Below are positions 43,377-52,195 of a stretch of DNA of 64,000 nt, piece by piece. The stretch spans positions 2,666,001-2,730,000 of the forward strand of contig NZ_CP081964.1 in the NCBI RefSeq assembly GCF_019844075.1, given 5' to 3'. A program made the translations under genes and the position numbers. How positions within the stretch are numbered: the first letter of the stretch is position 1; every line of letters begins with the position of its first letter. The notes under the pieces are model-generated. The model had not been told where the DNA came from and made no database searches. It worked only from the letters and a program-made list of their open reading frames with translations. This stretch comes from Curtobacterium sp. TC1 (GTDB lineage Bacteria > Actinomycetota > Actinomycetes > Actinomycetales > Microbacteriaceae).

Positions 43377-45170
43377 GTGACCGAGACCACCGTGCACCAC
43401 CACCAGTTCGACATCGTCATCATCGGCGCAGGAGGCGCGGGCATGCGTGCCGCGATCGAGGCCGGCCCGAAGGCGAAGACGGCCGTCATCTCGAAGCTCT
43501 ACCCGACCCGCTCGCACACCGGTGCGGCGCAGGGCGGGATGGCCGCGGCCCTCGCGAACGTCGAAGAGGACTCGTGGGAGTGGCACACCTTCGACACGAT
43601 CAAGGGCGGTGACTACCTGGTCGACCAGGACGCCGCCGAGATCCTGGCGAAGGAGGCGATCGACGCAGTCATCGACCTCGAGAACATGGGCCTGCCGTTC
43701 AACCGCACGCCCGAGGGCAAGATCGACCAGCGTCGCTTCGGCGGTCACACCCGCGACCACGGCAAGTCGCCCGTCCGCCGGGCCTGCTACGCGGCCGACC
43801 GCACGGGCCACATGATCCTGCAGACGCTGTTCCAGAACTGCGTCAAGCTCGGCGTCGAGTTCTACAACGAGTTCTACGCGCTCGACCTCATCATGGTCGA
43901 CGTCGTGGGCGAGGACGGCGTCACGCGCAAGCAGCCGGCCGGGGTCGTCGCGTTCGAACTCGCCACGGGTGAGCTGCACGTCTTCCACGCCAAGGCGATG
44001 ATCTTCGCCACCGGCGGCTTCGGCAAGATGTACAAGACGACCTCGAACGCACACACCCTGACCGGCGACGGCGTCGGCATCGTGTGGCGCACCGGTCTGC
44101 CGCTCGAGGACATGGAGTTCTTCCAGTTCCACCCGACCGGGCTCGCGGGCCTCGGCATCCTGTTGACCGAGGGCGCTCGTGGCGAGGGCGCGATCCTCCG
44201 CAACGCCTCGGGTGAACGCTTCATGGAGCGCTACGCCCCCACCATCAAGGACCTCGCGCCCCGCGACATCGTCGCCCGGTGCATGGTGCAGGAGGTCGCC
44301 GAGGGCCGCGGCGCCGGTCCGAACAAGGACTACGTCCTGCTCGACTGCACACACCTCGGCGCCGAGGTCCTCGAGACCAAGCTCCCGGACATCACGGAGT
44401 TCGCCCGCACCTACCTCGGCGTCGACCCCGTCGTCGAGCCGGTGCCGGTGATGCCGACCGCGCACTACGCGATGGGCGGCATCCCGACGAACACCGACGC
44501 ACAGGTGCTCTACGACAACACCACCGTCGTCCCCGGGCTGTACGCGGCCGGTGAGTGCGCCTGCGTGTCCGTGCACGGCTCGAACCGCCTCGGCACGAAC
44601 TCGCTCCTCGACATCAACGTCTTCGGCAAGCGCTCGGGCAACAACGCCGCCGAGTGGGTCAAGACCGCCGAGTTCCTCCCGCTCCCGGAGGACCCCGCCG
44701 CCGGTGTCCGAGCCATGCTCGACCAGCTGCGCGCGTCGACCGGCACCGAGCGCATCGCCGTCCTGCGCAAGGAACTGCAGGACGAGATGGACAAGAACGC
44801 CCAGGTGTTCCGTACCGACGAGTCGCTCGCCCGGGTCACCGAGACGATCCACACGCTCCGGAACCGTTTCATGCAGGTCTCCGTGCAGGACAAGGGCAAG
44901 CGATTCAACACCGACCTGCTCGAAGCCGTCGAACTCGGCTTCCTGCTGGACCTGGCCGAGGTGGTCGTCTACTCGGCCCGCAACCGCAAGGAGAGCCGCG
45001 GCGGCCACATGCGCGACGACTACCCGAAGCGCGACGACGAGAACTACATGCAGCACACGATGGCGTACCTGACGGGCGACCCGCACTCGTCACTCGCCGA
45101 CGACCACATCACGCTGGACTGGAAGCCGGTCGTCGTGACGCGGTACCAGCCGATGGAGAGGAAGTACTGA
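43377..45170 (+). CDS. sdhA: Succinate dehydrogenase flavoprotein subunit
   Basis: Oxidises succinate to fumarate with covalent FAD. 597 residues, the standard length. [18 protein letters not shown] is the FAD-binding start. [16 protein letters not shown] carries the flavinylated His. [20 protein letters not shown] and [18 protein letters not shown] are active-site and FAD regions. It starts with GTG after a GGAAAG site and is separated from sdhB by one base. Confidence 0.97.
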   Translation: MTETTVHHHQFDIVIIGAGGAGMRAAIEAGPKAKTAVISKLYPTRSHTGAAQGGMAAALANVEEDSWEWHTFDTIKGGDYLVDQDAAEILAKEAIDAVIDLENMGLPFNRTPEGKIDQRRFGGHTRDHGKSPVRRACYAADRTGHMILQTLFQNCVKLGVEFYNEFYALDLIMVDVVGEDGVTRKQPAGVVAFELATGELHVFHAKAMIFATGGFGKMYKTTSNAHTLTGDGVGIVWRTGLPLEDMEFFQFHPTGLAGLGILLTEGARGEGAILRNASGERFMERYAPTIKDLAPRDIVARCMVQEVAEGRGAGPNKDYVLLDCTHLGAEVLETKLPDITEFARTYLGVDPVVEPVPVMPTAHYAMGGIPTNTDAQVLYDNTTVVPGLYAAGECACVSVHGSNRLGTNSLLDINVFGKRSGNNAAEWVKTAEFLPLPEDPAAGVRAMLDQLRASTGTERIAVLRKELQDEMDKNAQVFRTDESLARVTETIHTLRNRFMQVSVQDKGKRFNTDLLEAVELGFLLDLAEVVVYSARNRKESRGGHMRDDYPKRDDENYMQHTMAYLTGDPHSSLADDHITLDWKPVVVTRYQPMERKY

Positions 45171-45171
45171 G

Positions 45172-45942
45172 ATGACCGACACCCTGGTCTCCGACGCACC
45201 CCGGACCGACACCACCGCGGCGCCTCCCGGGTCCTTCTCCGTCACGCTCATCATCCGGCGCTTCGACCCGGACGTCGACGACGAGCCGCGGTGGCAGGAC
45301 TTCGACGTCATGATGCTGCCGACCGACCGCATCCTCGACGCCCTGCACAAGATCAAGTGGGACCAGGACGGTTCCCTGACGTTCCGTCGGTCCTGCGCAC
45401 ACGGCGTCTGCGGCTCGGATGCGATGCGCATCAACGGCCGGAACCGTCTGGCGTGCAAGACCCTGATCAAGGACCTCGACGTCTCGAAGCCGATCTACGT
45501 CGAGGCGATCAAGGGCCTGCCGCTCGAGAAGGACCTCGTCGTCGACATGGAGCCCTTCTTCAAGTCCTTCCGCGAGGTCCAGCCGTTCCTGCAGCCCGCG
45601 ACCGCCCCCACCCCGGGCAAGGAGCGCATCCAGTCGGTGGCCGACCGTGCTCGGTTCGACGACACCACGAAGTGCATCCTGTGCGCCGCGTGCACCTCGT
45701 CCTGCCCGGTGTTCTGGACCGACGGGCAGTACTTCGGGCCGGCCGCGATCGTGAACGCGCACCGGTTCATCTTCGACTCCCGAGACGACGCCGCGAACGT
45801 CCGCCTCGACATCCTCAACGACAAGGAAGGTGTCTGGCGCTGCCGCACGACCTTCAACTGCACCGACGCGTGCCCCCGTGGGATCCAGGTGACGAAGGCG
45901 ATCTCCGAGGTCAAGCAGGCCGTCATGCGGGGCCGCGCCTGA
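45172..45942 (+). CDS. sdhB: Succinate dehydrogenase iron-sulfur subunit
   Basis: Carries electrons from FAD to quinone. 256 residues. The 2Fe-2S site is in RRSCAHGVCGSDAMRI with a later Cys in RLACKTL. The 4Fe-4S and 3Fe-4S ligands are in CILCAACTSSCPVFW and CRTTFNCTDACPRGI. The last gene of the sdh operon; 52 bp separate it from the TNT-like gene. Confidence 0.97.
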   Translation: MTDTLVSDAPRTDTTAAPPGSFSVTLIIRRFDPDVDDEPRWQDFDVMMLPTDRILDALHKIKWDQDGSLTFRRSCAHGVCGSDAMRINGRNRLACKTLIKDLDVSKPIYVEAIKGLPLEKDLVVDMEPFFKSFREVQPFLQPATAPTPGKERIQSVADRARFDDTTKCILCAACTSSCPVFWTDGQYFGPAAIVNAHRFIFDSRDDAANVRLDILNDKEGVWRCRTTFNCTDACPRGIQVTKAISEVKQAVMRGRA

Positions 45943-45981
45943 CACTCGGGGTCGTCCAAGACTCGACATCGACTCCACCGA

Positions 45982-45987
45982 TAGGCT
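45982..45987 (+). promoter_or_regulatory. -10 element, leaderless transcript of the TNT-like gene
   Basis: TAGGCT seven bases before the ATG at 45995 and no ribosome site, so this gene probably has its own promoter rather than being part of the sdh operon. Confidence 0.5.
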
Positions 45988-45994
45988 CCGCTCC

Positions 45995-46639
45995 ATGACG
46001 TTCGCGGCCACCCGCCCCATCCTCGACCAGCTCGGCTACACGATCCGGTACGTGCAGCTCCCCGGAGAGACCCTGCACGAGCCGCCGGTCGAGGGCGCGC
46101 TCCGCGTGGTCCCGGCCGAGGCGTCCGACGAGTTCGCGCTCGAGGTCGTCGACTACGGCACGGCCCGTCGCCTCGCCACCGCGCGGGGCGAGGAAGACGC
46201 GGTCGAGATGCTCCGTCGGTTCCTGAACCGACCGTTCCCGGCCCCGCGCGACATCGCCCGGCATGAGCTCGACGGGCTCCGCGACCGTGCGGCGTCGACG
46301 TACCCGCAGCTGGCGCAGCAGGTATCGCAGGCCGGCGAGCAGGGTCTGACCATCCAGATCCCCGCCGGCGTCCCCGTCGACCGCATCGGTGGTCCGGACG
46401 GCTACCTGCTGCACCCCCTCGACACCCCGCTGCCGAGCCGGTCGCTCCCGCCGCACGTGGCCGGGGTGCCGGAGACCCACCGCTACCTGGTCGAGCGCCC
46501 GTTCATGGTGATCGTCCGCTTCGTGCAGCCGTGGTTCGACCAGCCGGGCGGTGCGCTCCGCTTCCAGATCGCCGACCCCACGGTCACCGTGCGTGACCTC
46601 GTCGTCGACGGTGCACTGGCTCGACTCCGCGTGGTCTGA
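45995..46639 (+). CDS. TNT (tuberculosis necrotizing toxin)-like domain protein
   Basis: 214 residues, no signal peptide or helix. Residues ~1-115 are an acidic helical domain I do not recognise. Residues ~125-212 follow the TNT fold order: VDRIGGPDGYLLHP (128-141), SRSLPP (148-153), VQPWFDQPGGALRFQI (177-192) and VTVRDLVVDGAL (197-208). These mirror the G-x-x-L-x-P, R-A-L-P-P, I-A-P-W-F-G-Q-P-G-G-G and V-x-E-L-x-x-x-G-x-L pattern of TNT NAD+-glycohydrolases. The usual Gln after the Gly run is not conserved (ALRF), so activity is doubtful. No immunity or secretion gene is adjacent. Role unknown. Confidence 0.68.
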   Translation: MTFAATRPILDQLGYTIRYVQLPGETLHEPPVEGALRVVPAEASDEFALEVVDYGTARRLATARGEEDAVEMLRRFLNRPFPAPRDIARHELDGLRDRAASTYPQLAQQVSQAGEQGLTIQIPAGVPVDRIGGPDGYLLHPLDTPLPSRSLPPHVAGVPETHRYLVERPFMVIVRFVQPWFDQPGGALRFQIADPTVTVRDLVVDGALARLRVV

Positions 46640-46656
46640 CACCTCGCCCGACGCAG

Positions 46657-46694
46657 ATCGGCCCGCACCGCGCATTCGCGCAGTGCGGGCCGAT
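46657..46694. terminator. Hairpin between the TNT-like gene and the DUF805 genes
   Basis: ATCGGCCCGCAC pairs with GTGCGGGCCGAT, and inside it CGCG pairs with CGCG around a CATT loop. It lies between convergent stops and can serve both. Confidence 0.75.
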
Positions 46695-46709
46695 TGCCGT
46701 TGAGCGGCG

Positions 46710-47405
46710 CTACGCCCGGTCGGGACGGTCGTACTGCGCACCGGCCGGGTTCGGCGGCAAGCAGCCGAACACGATCGCGGCGACGCTCACGAACAGGCCG
46801 ATGATCCAGAGCGCACCGGGCAGGTTCGCGTCGTGGACCCGACGCCACCCGAGCGCGAGGTTCGGCACGAGCGTCGCGAGCCACCACAGCCCGTAGAGCG
46901 CGAGCAGGACGAACGCGAACGGCGACGGCGCCGACGAGCCGACCGTGTTGCCGTACTCGTCGATCCGGGTGTTCGCGGCGATGGACGAGAACAAGATCGC
47001 GTAGAACCCGCCGAACAACACGACGGTGACGATCGCGTTCGCCAGGATCCAGTACCAGTACTCACTCCGGCTGGCGCGCCCGTCGAACCGGGCGTACTTC
47101 TTGAAGAACCGCGTGAAGGCGTCGAGGAACCCGGCACCGTAGAAGGGTGCCCACAGCGGCGGGGCACCGTCAGGCCCGACCGGGATCGGCGGACCGGCCT
47201 GCGGGTAGGGGTCGGCGTACTGCTGGCCGTACCCGGGCTGCTGCCCGTACCCGGGCTGCTGCCCGTACCCGGGCTGCTGCCCGTACCCGGGCTGCTGGCC
47301 GTACGGCCCCGGCTGCTGCCCGTACCCCGGCTGCTGGCCAGGGTCAGGCTGCCCCGACGGCTGGTCGCCACCGGGCTGGCCCCACTGCGGTGTGTCGTTG
47401 CTCAT
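46710..47405 (-). CDS. DUF805 membrane protein with QQPGYG repeat tail (paralog A)
   Basis: 231 residues. A ~75-residue Gln/Gly/Tyr/Pro tail contains six to seven QQPGYG-type repeats. A DUF805 domain follows, with WAPFYGAGFLDAFTRFFKKY, GRASRSEYWYW (the R-x-S-R-x-E-(Y/F)-W signature), about four helices and GWRRVHDANLPGALWII. Its start overlaps the stop of paralog B (ATGA). DUF805 proteins are of unknown function. Last of three tandem copies. Confidence 0.85.
   Translation of the reverse strand: MSNDTPQWGQPGGDQPSGQPDPGQQPGYGQQPGPYGQQPGYGQQPGYGQQPGYGQQPGYGQQYADPYPQAGPPIPVGPDGAPPLWAPFYGAGFLDAFTRFFKKYARFDGRASRSEYWYWILANAIVTVVLFGGFYAILFSSIAANTRIDEYGNTVGSSAPSPFAFVLLALYGLWWLATLVPNLALGWRRVHDANLPGALWIIGLFVSVAAIVFGCLPPNPAGAQYDRPDRA
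47220..47350. repeat. 18-bp coding tandem repeats (QQPGYG) in paralog A
   Basis: The unit CCGTACCCGGGCTGCTGC recurs about five times in near-identical form, encoding the Gln-Pro-Gly-Tyr-Gly tail. Such arrays expand and contract easily. Confidence 0.85.
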
Positions 47406-47980
47406 CGAGCGCCGGTGGGTCGGTCGTAGCGCTCGCCCTGCGGGTTCGAGGGCAGCAGGCCGAACACGATGCCGACGATGCCGACGAAGATCGCGATGAT
47501 CCACAGGGCACCGGGCAGGTTCGCGTCGTGCAGGCGACGCCAGCCGAGGGCGAGCGTCGGGACGATGATCGCGAGACCCCAGAGCAGCGCGAGGATGCCG
47601 GCGATCACGAAGAGCGCGGACGGGCTGGTGACGGTCGACTGCACGCTCGCCGAGGTCGCGGTGGACATCGACACCGTCGAGCGCTCCGACGTGGCGAAGC
47701 CGATGCCGTACAGGATGCCGAGGACGATCCCGACGATCGTGTTCGCCAGGTACCACCACCAGAACTCGCTGCGGCTCGCGCGGCCGCTGAAGGTCGCGTA
47801 CTTCTTGAAGAAGCGTCCGACGGCCTTGCCGAAGGAGATCCCGTACCAGGGTGCCCAGATCGGCGGCTCGCCGTTCGGGCCGGCCGCCGGCTGCTGGCCG
47901 TACTGCGGCGTTCCGTTGTACGGCTTCGGCTGGCCGCCCGGCTGCTGGCCGGACGGGTTCTGCGGGTACTGGTCACTCAC
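47402..47980 (-). CDS. DUF805 membrane protein (paralog B)
   Basis: 192 residues. A short Gln/Pro/Gly tail (MSDQYPQNPSGQQPGGQ) is followed by WAPWYGISFGKAVGRFFKKY, GRASRSEFWWWY, a Ser/Thr-rich outer loop (STVSMSTATSASVQSTV) and GWRRLHDANLPGALWII. It shares its C-terminus almost exactly with paralog A, showing recent duplication. It is translationally coupled to paralog A downstream. Confidence 0.85.
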   Translation of the reverse strand: MSDQYPQNPSGQQPGGQPKPYNGTPQYGQQPAAGPNGEPPIWAPWYGISFGKAVGRFFKKYATFSGRASRSEFWWWYLANTIVGIVLGILYGIGFATSERSTVSMSTATSASVQSTVTSPSALFVIAGILALLWGLAIIVPTLALGWRRLHDANLPGALWIIAIFVGIVGIVFGLLPSNPQGERYDRPTGAR

Positions 47981-48050
47981 GGTGTCCCCCTCGATCGTTG
48001 GCTGGTAGTCGGGTCCGAGTCAACCAGAACCGTCGCGCGGCCGTCGCTCG

Positions 48051-48575
48051 CTACCCGCGGTGGGGTTCGTCGTAGCGCTGCCCCTGCGGGTTCGAGCCCA
48101 TCAGACCGACGATCAGCGAGAACAGGACACCGAGCGGCGGGATGATGAAGAAGAAGGCGAAGTACCCACTGAGGTTCACGTCGTGCAGTCGTCGCACCGT
48201 CAAGGCGATGAAGCCGAGGGCGCAGGCCAGGGACCACAGCCCGCTCAACCCGTTCGATGCGTCGTCGACGAACGGCAGGACGTCGAAGAACCCGCCGACG
48301 ATGCCCGTGGCCGCCGAGCCGATGACGTACCAGAGGGCCCAGAACCAGAACTCCGACTGGCTCGCGCGGCCGTCGAACCGGACGTACTTCTTCCAGAACC
48401 GCGGGAACGCTTGCACGAACGGGATCCCGTACCAGGGCGCCCACATCGGGGGCTGGCGCTGACCGGACGGCTGCTGGCCGTACGGTCCGGGCTGCTGGCC
48501 GTACGGCCCGGGCTGCTGGCCGTACGGTCCGGGCTGCTGGCCGTACGGGTTCTGCGGCGGGTACTGGTCACTCAC
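48051..48575 (-). CDS. DUF805 membrane protein with GPYGQQP repeats (paralog C)
   Basis: 174 residues. The tail starts VSDQYPPQNPYGQQPGPYG and has three to four GPYGQQP repeats (coded by 21-bp repeats at about 48470-48545). The DUF805 domain has WAPWYGIPFVQAFPRFWKKY and GRASQSEFWFW, then a more divergent membrane part (VRRLHDVNLSGYFAFFF). The GTG start has a GGAAGGAAC site upstream. It is the first gene of the three and 70 bp from paralog B. Confidence 0.85.
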   Translation of the reverse strand: MSDQYPPQNPYGQQPGPYGQQPGPYGQQPGPYGQQPSGQRQPPMWAPWYGIPFVQAFPRFWKKYVRFDGRASQSEFWFWALWYVIGSAATGIVGGFFDVLPFVDDASNGLSGLWSLACALGFIALTVRRLHDVNLSGYFAFFFIIPPLGVLFSLIVGLMGSNPQGQRYDEPHRG

Positions 48576-48684
48576 TGGTTCGTTCCTTCCGGGGCCGGCT
48601 GCGATCACCGTCGATTCTGGCAGCGGCAGCGGCCGGACGCGTCCCCCCAGCGGAGGACAGCACGGCGACAGGGCTCCGACCGGC

Positions 48685-49617
48685 TCAGGGCAGCAGTGCC
48701 AGCTTGCCGCCGGGGTGCCCGGACTCCAGCAGCTCCGCGGCCGCCTTCGCCTCGGCGAGTGGGAACGTGCGCGCAACCGGGACCTCGAGCTCGCCGGCCG
48801 CAGCCAGGTCGATCAGTCGCTGGCGCACCGAGTCACGGAACGCCTTGCTCTCGGGCTGGGCTCCGCCGATCGCCGCGAACCCCGCCTCGGCGGCGCGCGC
48901 CGGCGCGGCGATGGTGACGATGCGGTCGCGGTCGGCGACCACCGCGAGCGAGACGTCGACGGCCTCGTCGGTCCCGACGCAGTCCAGTGCCACGTCGATG
49001 CCGGAGGGCGCGATCGACCGGACCCGCGCCTCCAGGCCGTCACCGTACGCGACCCACTCGCCGCCGAAGCGTCCGACGACGTCCGCACCACGCTCGGAGG
49101 TCGTGCCGATCACCCGCGCGCCGAGCAGGCGGAGCTGCTGCAGCAGGCTCACGCCGACCGCCCCCGACGCGCCGTGCACGAGCACGGTGTCGCGCCCGGC
49201 GGCGCGCGTGACGCGCAGCATGTCAGCGGCGGTCGTGCCCGCGAGGAGCAGGTTGGCTGCCTCGGGGAACCCGAGCACCGCGGGCTTGGCGAACACGTCG
49301 GCCGCCGGCACCGTCAGTTCCGAGGCCCATCCACCGGCGACCCGGAACGCCAGGACCTCGTCGCCGACCGCTCCCCCACCCGACGCGATGGTCGTGTCGG
49401 GTCCGACGGCGGTGAGCACCCCGGCGACCTCGTAGCCGACGAGGACGGGCAGGTCGGCCGGGTCCCCTTGCCGCGTGTGCTTGGTGTCGGCAGGGTTCAT
49501 GCCAGCGGCTCGGACGGCGATCGTGACCTCGCCGGGCCCGGGTGCGGCGACCTCGGTGTCCACGAACTCGAGGACCTCGCTGCCGCCGAACCGCGGTGCC
49601 ACCCAGTGCTTCGTCAT
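48685..49617 (-). CDS. Zinc-independent quinone oxidoreductase-like alcohol dehydrogenase family enzyme
   Basis: 310-residue medium-chain reductase, NADPH-dependent. GPGEVTIAVRAAGMNPADT and VLVGYEVAGVLTAVGP form the catalytic N-domain without the zinc-ligand Cys/His set. VLVHGASGAVGVSLLQQLRL is the Rossmann nucleotide site, and VALDCVGTDEAVDVSL follows. PLAEAKAAAELLESGHPGGK is the C-terminal segment. Substrate (quinone or enone) not predictable. It stands alone between the DUF805 genes and the DUF3494 gene. Confidence 0.85.
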   Translation of the reverse strand: MTKHWVAPRFGGSEVLEFVDTEVAAPGPGEVTIAVRAAGMNPADTKHTRQGDPADLPVLVGYEVAGVLTAVGPDTTIASGGGAVGDEVLAFRVAGGWASELTVPAADVFAKPAVLGFPEAANLLLAGTTAADMLRVTRAAGRDTVLVHGASGAVGVSLLQQLRLLGARVIGTTSERGADVVGRFGGEWVAYGDGLEARVRSIAPSGIDVALDCVGTDEAVDVSLAVVADRDRIVTIAAPARAAEAGFAAIGGAQPESKAFRDSVRQRLIDLAAAGELEVPVARTFPLAEAKAAAELLESGHPGGKLALLP

Positions 49618-49690
49618 GCGGCCGACGCTACGCCGGGGCCACCGACACCGTCAGTGCCGGGACGACCGACGGCGCCGGCTCCGTCACCCG

Positions 49691-50977
49691 TCAGTGGTCC
49701 TCGGACAGGATCCGGCGTCGTGCACGGAGCGTCCGTCCACGGAGCACCATCACGGCGATGCCGGCGAGCAGCATCGCGCCCGCCGCGGTGAGCGGGATCG
49801 TCGGGTCGCTCCCCGTGAAGGCGAGCTCGGTGGTGCCGCCACCACCACTGCCGTTCCCACCCACGACCGGCACGGCGGGAGCGGTCGAGGCGGGTGTGGT
49901 GGGAACCGGTGCCGGAGCGGTCGGTGTCGGTGTCGGTGTCGGCGTCGCGGTGGGCGCGGGCGCGCGGACGGTCACGACGTACGTCTCGGTGTCCGGCGGT
50001 GCGGTGCCGTTGTCGACCGTGATCGTCACCGTGGTGGTACCGGGTGTGGTCGGCGTGCCGGAGATGACGCCCGTGTCCGGGTTGATCGTGAGTCCCGGCG
50101 GCAGGGTCCCGCCGTCGGAGTACGTGGGTGCGGGGTTGCCCGTCGCGGTGACGGGGAACGAGTACGGCGTCCCGGCGGTCGCGTCGGTCGGGGTGCCGGA
50201 CGTGATCGTCGGTGCGACGCTCTCCGACGGTGTTCCGGCAGCCGGGCAGTTCGTCGGCCGGGTGATGGTGTTGTTGTCGAGCGTCACCGATGCGTTCCGG
50301 GCGAGCAGTCGGCCCACGACGGTCGCACCCGTCGTGGCGGTCACGGACTGGTCGGCGAGGACAGTGCCCTGGAACTGGGCGGCGGTCCCGATGGTCGCGG
50401 AACTGCCGACCTGCCAGAACACGTTGCACGAGCTCGCCCCGCCGGTGATGACGATCCTCGTACCGGACCCGATGGTCAGGGTCGATGCGGCCTGGAACAC
50501 CCAGACGGAGTCCGCGCTGCCGGCGAGCGTCAGCTGGCCGTTGTTCGCCAGCTGGAGCGTGCTGCCGTTGTAGACGCCCGGGGTCAGGCTCAGCCCGTTG
50601 AGCTCCTCGAGTCCACCGCGCGTGGGGGTCAACGACGCCGCGACGCCGTACGCGGTCGTGGTGTCGGCCTGCGCCTGGGCCGCGGCGGCGTCGGTCTGGT
50701 GGACGGTGCCGTTCACGATCCCGTTGCCGGGACCACCGAAGCCGGTGATCGACGTACCGGGCGAGACGCCGAGGTCGCCGTTGACCACGCTCGGCCCCGT
50801 GTTGGTGACGCTCTGGGCGCCGAGGACCCCGTAGCTCGCGGCGGTCCCGAGGCCCACGGGGCCGTCGATGATGGTGGCGGCAGACGCAGTTGAGGAGGCG
50901 CCGACGGCGAGCACGGCGGCCAACCCGATCCCGGTGCTGACGACAACGAACGGACGGAAGATGGGGTTTCTGGCCAC
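49691..50977 (-). CDS. Secreted DUF3494 (ice-binding-like) protein with Ig-like domain and sortase anchor
   Basis: 428 residues. A signal peptide (to about 33, ending ASA) precedes a DUF3494 beta-solenoid (about 35-245): GLGTAASYGVLGAQSVTNTG, SITGFGGPGNGIVNGTVH and FWQVGSSATIGTAAQFQGTV. A putative Ig-like domain (about 255-335, GTPYSFPVTATGNPAPTYSD) and a Pro/Thr-rich stalk (TPTPTPTPTAP) follow. The end is a LAFTG sortase motif (about 385), a helix and an Arg-rich tail, so it is anchored to the wall. DUF3494 includes ice-binding proteins and other adhesins; ice binding is not shown by sequence. The GTG start gives the signal peptide. Confidence 0.87.
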   Translation of the reverse strand: MARNPIFRPFVVVSTGIGLAAVLAVGASSTASAATIIDGPVGLGTAASYGVLGAQSVTNTGPSVVNGDLGVSPGTSITGFGGPGNGIVNGTVHQTDAAAAQAQADTTTAYGVAASLTPTRGGLEELNGLSLTPGVYNGSTLQLANNGQLTLAGSADSVWVFQAASTLTIGSGTRIVITGGASSCNVFWQVGSSATIGTAAQFQGTVLADQSVTATTGATVVGRLLARNASVTLDNNTITRPTNCPAAGTPSESVAPTITSGTPTDATAGTPYSFPVTATGNPAPTYSDGGTLPPGLTINPDTGVISGTPTTPGTTTVTITVDNGTAPPDTETYVVTVRAPAPTATPTPTPTPTAPAPVPTTPASTAPAVPVVGGNGSGGGGTTELAFTGSDPTIPLTAAGAMLLAGIAVMVLRGRTLRARRRILSEDH

Positions 50978-51151
50978 GACGGCCCCTGCCTGTGATGGCG
51001 AAGTGCGGAAAGAGCGTCGGAGACACCCGGCGTTCACCGTGTCCCGAGTCTGTCCGTATCGCATGTGTTCCGCGGCCCTGACTCCCAGGTTCGCCCGGAT
51101 CAGCCGATACCGGATAGAACCCGCCCGTTCTGGTCGACGACGACTGTTCGG

Positions 51152-51157
51152 TATCGT
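51152..51157 (+). promoter_or_regulatory. -10 element, leaderless lipid kinase transcript
   Basis: TATCGT six bases before the ATG at 51164. It lies within the 186-bp divergent gap shared with the DUF3494 gene. Confidence 0.45.
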
Positions 51158-51163
51158 CCTCTC

Positions 51164-52123
51164 ATGCCGCGCGCCGCGATCGTCGTCAATCCCGTCAAGG
51201 TCGACCTGCGGGTCCTCCGCAACACCGTGGCCGCCGAAGAGCAGCGGAACGGCTGGGCGCCCACGACCTGGTTCGAGACGGCGGCGTCCGACGACGGCCT
51301 CGCCGCCGCACGCGAGGCGCTGGCCGCCGCGCCGGACGTCGTCCTGGTCGTCGGTGGCGACGGCACGCTGCGCGTCGCAGCCGAGGCACTGCACGGATCC
51401 GGCGTGCCGCTCGCCCTGCTCCCCGTCGGGACCGGGAACCTGTACGCCCGGAACCTGCGCATCCCGCTGAACGACGTCGCCGGCTCGGTCCGAGCCGCCT
51501 TCAGCGGGACCGATCGGCCGGTCGACCTCGCGTTCGCCGACCTCACCGACCCGCAGGGCACGACGACACGCCACGCGTTCCTGGTGATGGCCGGCATCGG
51601 ACTCGATGCGAACATGGCGGCCAACACCAACGCACGCCTGAAGAAACGGTTCGGGTGGCTCGCCTACTCCGACCCGATCATGCGGTCCGTCATCGGCAAC
51701 CGGCAGATCGACCTGCGGTACGCACTCGACGACGGCGACACCCGGACGATGCGGGCGCACACGGTCATCGTCGGGAACTGCGGGACGCTGACCGCCGGCG
51801 TCCTCCTGCTGCCCGAGGCGGAACCGGACGACGGGGTCCTCGACGCGGTCGCGTTCCGACCGGGTCGGACGGTCGGGTGGGCCGGGGTCGGCTACGGGCT
51901 GTCCCTGAACCGGTTCTTCCACCGGACCGGGTTCGGGCGCTTCCTGTCGTGGCTCATCCCGGCCACGCGGACGCTGCGGTACACGAGCGCGCGGGTCCTC
52001 GACCTCGCGCTCGATCACCCCGAGCAGATCCAGCTCGACGGTGACCCGTTCGGCACCGTGGTCGCGGTGCGGCTGACGGTCGACCACGGCGGGCTCACGA
52101 TCCGGGTGGGGCCGTCGCGGTGA
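51164..52123 (+). CDS. Diacylglycerol/lipid kinase family protein
   Basis: Phosphorylates diacylglycerol or a related lipid with ATP at the membrane. 319 residues. AAIVVNPVKVDLRVLR opens the DAGK catalytic domain, VVLVVGGDGTLRVAAEAL is the G-G-D-G-T signature, and LALLPVGTGNLYARNLRIP is the conserved nucleotide site. The C-terminal beta-sandwich (about 140-319) includes FLVMAGIGLDANMAAN and PEQIQLDGDPFG. The ATG follows a leaderless-type promoter. Exact lipid unknown. Confidence 0.9.
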   Translation: MPRAAIVVNPVKVDLRVLRNTVAAEEQRNGWAPTTWFETAASDDGLAAAREALAAAPDVVLVVGGDGTLRVAAEALHGSGVPLALLPVGTGNLYARNLRIPLNDVAGSVRAAFSGTDRPVDLAFADLTDPQGTTTRHAFLVMAGIGLDANMAANTNARLKKRFGWLAYSDPIMRSVIGNRQIDLRYALDDGDTRTMRAHTVIVGNCGTLTAGVLLLPEAEPDDGVLDAVAFRPGRTVGWAGVGYGLSLNRFFHRTGFGRFLSWLIPATRTLRYTSARVLDLALDHPEQIQLDGDPFGTVVAVRLTVDHGGLTIRVGPSR

Positions 52124-52128
52124 CCACG

Positions 52129-52176
52129 TGACGACGGGAGGCCCGGTGCCAGCTGGCACCGGGCCTCCCGTCGTCA
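52129..52176. repeat. GGGAGGC-family palindrome, copy 6 (perfect, no loop)
   Basis: A perfect 48-bp palindrome (centre CCAGCTGG, arms with GACGGGAGGCCC) right between the convergent stops of the lipid kinase and mtlD genes. It probably terminates both. It shares the outer arm with copies 1-3 but has the second type of inner arm (CGGTGCCAG). Confidence 0.88.
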
Positions 52177-52195
52177 TCGGGCCACGTCGAGAGCG

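Noticed and set aside
52129..52176. Operator or attachment site reading of the 48-bp perfect palindrome
   Set aside because: It sits between two convergent stops and matches the dispersed GGGAGGC family, so a terminator-like repeat is simpler.
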